Shown here: in pieces, positions 61,405 to 64,000 of the stretch
How positions within the stretch are numbered: position 1 is the first letter of the stretch
Layout of the letters: every line of letters begins with the position of its first letter
DNA from: Candidatus Roseilinea sp. NK_OTU-006
GTDB taxonomy: Bacteria > Chloroflexota > Anaerolineae > J036 > Brachytrichaceae
DNA: 64,000 nucleotides
Direction: 5' to 3'
Assembly: GCF_012931985.1 (NCBI RefSeq)
Contig: NZ_JAAFGM010000001.1
Location: 124,001-188,000 of the forward strand
The notes under the pieces: generated by a model
The model's input: only the letters and a program-made list of their open reading frames with translations
What the model was told of the DNA's origin: nothing
The model's database searches: none
Translations under genes and position numbers: made by a program

Positions 61405-64000
61405 TTAACCCCTCCAGCGATAATCGGTTGTCCTGATCGTCGCGCGGATGTCGTTTTGCACACCGGGCTTGTCCACGATGCTGTAGATGTCGTCGCGCGA
61501 CCAACGATATAGTAACAGACATTGAATTTGCTGGGCGTGCGGCTGGTGGTTGTATCGCGCGATCTCGGCATAGGCGGCCTGTACCCAGCCGTTCTCGCCT
61601 CCGCTCCAAGGCTGTGCGCCGTGCGGGTTGGTCTCGGTGATGTAGACCGGCTTAAAGCGATGCCGTGGCGGGATCACGTCGAGCAGCGTTGTATAAGCGC
61701 GGAAATGATAGTACTGCCAGCGTAGCGGGTCGTTCTCGAACCGGTCGAGCGACGTGACCAATTCAGGCGTGTAACCGTGCGTGTAACAGTGTAGAGCGAT
61801 CCCGTCGAGGTCGGTGATCGCAGCCAGCATCTGCTCGAAGTACTCGAGACAGCTCTGCCGCGGCCCTTGGAATGGGTCAATCGCGCCGGGCACGACGATT
61901 GCCCGCGGTTGCACGCTCTTGATCGCCGCGCGCACCTTGTTGAAACAAGCAGCGTAGCGCTCCGGCGTGATGGCGTCGGCCGGGTTGTTCCCCGGATTCC
62001 ACGGGTCCTGGTTCGGCCACTCACGTGGGTTGTTCATCTCGTTGCCGATCACCCAGATCAGGTTGCCGCGCGAGTTCAACACCCAACGGCGACACTGGTC
62101 GGCGAAGGCGTCGTAGTGCTCCGGCGTAGGGATGGTGCCGCTGCCGCCGTAGTCGTTGTTCAGCCGGGCGATCACCCCGTAGCCGCTGCGCGACCAGTCC
62201 TCGTAATTGCATCCCTCGCCGTTTACCACGCGATGCGTGAACAGCACCCAGCCGGTCTTTCCGCTGTCAGCGAACAGATTGCGGTCGAACGGATCGTGCA
62301 GGCCATAGTTCCACGCACATATCCCGAAGGGCAAGGGCGCGTCTTCTACTTTCACGCGGCGGTCGGCAAAATCCGGCGCGCGCACGTGCGACCCCCGCAT
62401 ATAGCCACGCTTGAACGCGAACGTCTCGACCTGCACGAAGGCGGTCTCGTCGCCGATGCGATCCCAGTCGCCATCGCTGAGCAGGCGCAGCGGCGTGCCG
62501 GCCGTCACCCGCCATTCGCTCCTGCTGCCGGCTGATGGCCGCTCGTGCAGCAGCGCCGTCATGCTGGCTAGGACGACGCCCTGCGCGCGCACGTCTGGGA
62601 TGGGCGGCAGCGTCGCGGCGAGCACGACCCACTCTGCTGCTACGAAGCCAGTCACGCCGTCGAACGTGGAGACTGCGAGCCATTGGCCGGGACGGCCGAT
62701 TTTGGGCAGTGCGACGTCCAAAGGTTCGCGTAACAAAACCAACGTCCCATACGGCAGCACCATCTTAGTGTTGCTATCCATACTAGGCGCGTCACGCAAG
62801 CGCAGCCCGGCCTGTGCGATCACGCGCAGCGCAGGTCGCGCGTCCGGCTCGGTCAGAGCGATCAGGCTTTCGTCGAGCGACTTACCGACAGGTGGCTTGC
62901 GTGGCTTGGGCGCGTAGATTAGCTCCGGCTCCAGGTCGTGCGCCCGGACGTAGCCGATGCGCTTGCCGGTAAGCACTTTGATCCAGCGCGGCTTCGTCGT
63001 CTTTTGCGCGCGCAGCGTGTGCGCCAGTGTCGCGGTGTCGCCGATCGCTTCGAGCTTCGTCCCACCTTTGACGTAGCTCATCATTGTGCGTTTGTTTGTT
63101 TCATAGATTGCAACGCGCTTGCGCATCTTCCTGGCGCGCACGAAGCCTCTGTCGCGCAGCGGCGGCTGCGCGGCGGCGTCCACATCCAGCTCGCGCGGGC
63201 GGCCTCGCTTGACCGGCACAGGCAGGGATTTCGTCACCGTGACTTCGCGGGCGTGCACATACCAGGCAGCTACCCAGCCGCGCGTCCCATCCGGCGCGGC
63301 CACGTTCAGCCACTGGTTGTATACGCCGACCTTCTGCCACGCCGACTCCGCGGGCTCGAGCAAAGTGAGCATCGTGCCCGCCGGCAGGCGCTGCAGGATC
63401 TGTGTGCCGATGACGCCGGGGCGGTTGCGCAACGCCAGGCCGCCGACGGCATGAATGTCCGGTGCATCGTTGACGACGATGACGATCGTTTTCTCTTCCG
63501 GCTGGGGCAGGCCGTCGGACGGGCGGAAGTTCGGATTGTCGTAGAAGGCGCAGTAGGTGATGATCTGTGCGGGCTTGCCGACGAAGCCGTAGCGCTGGGT
63601 AAGCAGGGCGCTCTGCTCCGTGGGCCAGGGCCACGGGTCGTGGATGAGATAGTCGTTGTCCTGGCGACCGTAGACCAGAACCCAGTGGTTCTGGAAGCCA
63701 GGGCTTGGCGACATGTCCAACTCGACCACGACCGGCTTGCCGGCGTCCAGCGCGGCGTCAATCTCGGCCATCGGCGCGGGGACGCGGCGGCATTCGATCA
63801 GCTTGTTCAGCTTCAACCCAGGCAGGACGCGCGGTACGCCGAACCAGGCGATCAATGCGCCGAAGAAGCCCTGGTTCGGGCCGAGCGCCTTGAGTTTGTC
63901 GTTGAGCGTGGCCGGCGTTTCCTGAAAGCCGAAGCCGTTGACCAGCATAGTCAGGCAGGTGAGCGTGCAGCCATCTGAGCCGATGGTGCGGCCTTCGTGG
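61405..64000 (-). CDS. Peptidase C39-like / multi-SH3 / clan-A glycosidase fusion, 5' end beyond window
   Basis: The frame remains open to the right edge, so the start is outside; 865 residues are visible. The first about 150 form a papain-like C39 domain: nucleophile Cys in TIGSDGCTLTCLTMLVNG and His in NHWVLVYGR followed by LIHDPW. Then come at least three bacterial SH3 modules (LRNRPGVIGTQILQRLPAG, LRLRDAPSMDSNTKMVLPYG, LHERPSAGSRSEW). The last about 320 residues are a TIM-barrel glycosidase of clan GH-A with acid/base Glu in WVIGNEMNN and nucleophile Glu in PVYITETN. Wall-directed or host-glycan-directed activity is likely. It heads the operon of two unknown genes. Confidence 0.8.
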   Translation of the reverse strand, partial: HEGRTIGSDGCTLTCLTMLVNGFGFQETPATLNDKLKALGPNQGFFGALIAWFGVPRVLPGLKLNKLIECRRVPAPMAEIDAALDAGKPVVVELDMSPSPGFQNHWVLVYGRQDNDYLIHDPWPWPTEQSALLTQRYGFVGKPAQIITYCAFYDNPNFRPSDGLPQPEEKTIVIVVNDAPDIHAVGGLALRNRPGVIGTQILQRLPAGTMLTLLEPAESAWQKVGVYNQWLNVAAPDGTRGWVAAWYVHAREVTVTKSLPVPVKRGRPRELDVDAAAQPPLRDRGFVRARKMRKRVAIYETNKRTMMSYVKGGTKLEAIGDTATLAHTLRAQKTTKPRWIKVLTGKRIGYVRAHDLEPELIYAPKPRKPPVGKSLDESLIALTEPDARPALRVIAQAGLRLRDAPSMDSNTKMVLPYGTLVLLREPLDVALPKIGRPGQWLAVSTFDGVTGFVAAEWVVLAATLPPIPDVRAQGVVLASMTALLHERPSAGSRSEWRVTAGTPLRLLSDGDWDRIGDETAFVQVETFAFKRGYMRGSHVRAPDFADRRVKVEDAPLPFGICAWNYGLHDPFDRNLFADSGKTGWVLFTHRVVNGEGCNYEDWSRSGYGVIARLNNDYGGSGTIPTPEHYDAFADQCRRWVLNSRGNLIWVIGNEMNNPREWPNQDPWNPGNNPADAITPERYAACFNKVRAAIKSVQPRAIVVPGAIDPFQGPRQSCLEYFEQMLAAITDLDGIALHCYTHGYTPELVTSLDRFENDPLRWQYYHFRAYTTLLDVIPPRHRFKPVYITETNPHGAQPWSGGENGWVQAAYAEIARYNHQPHAQQIQCLLLYRWSRDDIYSIVDKPGVQNDIRATIRTTDYRWRG

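Overview
The window is 64 kb of GC-rich bacterial chromosome with dense, short operons. It most resembles a member of the Chloroflexota (Anaerolineae-like). This rests on gene content: a DUF2298 / Chlor_Arch_YYY membrane protein, a topoisomerase I with an N-terminal DUF5679-like zinc finger, the fused pyruvate:ferredoxin oxidoreductase, a cysteine-free L33, and weak use of Shine-Dalgarno sites outside ribosomal genes. No rRNA, CRISPR array, phage or transposase gene was seen. The only RNA gene found is a tRNA-Ser(CGA).

Layout. 0-8.3 kb: an aldehyde dehydrogenase cut by the left edge, then a minus-strand block read as rpsO, pnp, a bifunctional penicillin-binding protein and a UbiA-type prenyltransferase. 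8.5-16.1 kb: a small membrane protein, a tyrosine phosphatase, miaA, a PfkB kinase translationally coupled to a degenerate OmpR-type regulator, then a GH78-type rhamnosidase with a Gfo/Idh oxidoreductase. 16.2-22.2 kb: glpD, an ArsB/CitM-type permease, and a lipoprotein coupled to sbcD. 22.3-32.6 kb: rpmG and rpsR, an esterase, DUF1330, kamA, a DsbA-like thiol oxidoreductase, a GNAT protein, a small membrane protein, topA, a GT4 glycosyltransferase and a HAD phosphatase. 32.6-36.5 kb: a decayed aminopeptidase-like gene, a GH20-like hexosaminidase, an orphan GH36-type N-terminal domain and nth. 36.6-43.6 kb: the tRNA, then a sugar-nucleotide and envelope operon (rmd, gmd, phosphohexomutase, tatD, polyprenyl synthase, GT2). 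43.7-46.4 kb: a graveyard of broken genes (CapA, sugar isomerase, GH2-like tail). 46.4-58.7 kb: two tandem GT-C-like membrane proteins, a flavodoxin fragment with pyruvate:ferredoxin oxidoreductase, an acetyl xylan esterase, the DUF2298 protein and threonine synthase. 58.8-64 kb: a GH4 alpha-galactosidase and an operon of two unknown genes behind a large peptidase C39/SH3/glycosidase fusion that runs off the right edge.

The gene set suggests a heterotroph that degrades plant or microbial polysaccharides (GH78, GH20, GH36, GH2, GH4, CE7, a clan-A glycosidase) and ferments or respires pyruvate through ferredoxin. It also appears to build a surface glycan, probably containing GDP-D-rhamnose.

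The most unusual signal is a set of tracts with strict 7-bp periodicity at about 7.9, 30.7, 34.9, 35.7, 45.5, 50.8 and 56.8 kb. Their sequences differ, but each is built from degenerate heptamers, often facing an inverted partner. They sit exactly at gene ends and starts, inside two coding sequences in frame, and at the broken edges of truncated genes. They look like an active source of genome remodelling comparable to the heptameric STRR repeats of cyanobacteria. All assignments are from reading the sequence; no database search was run.
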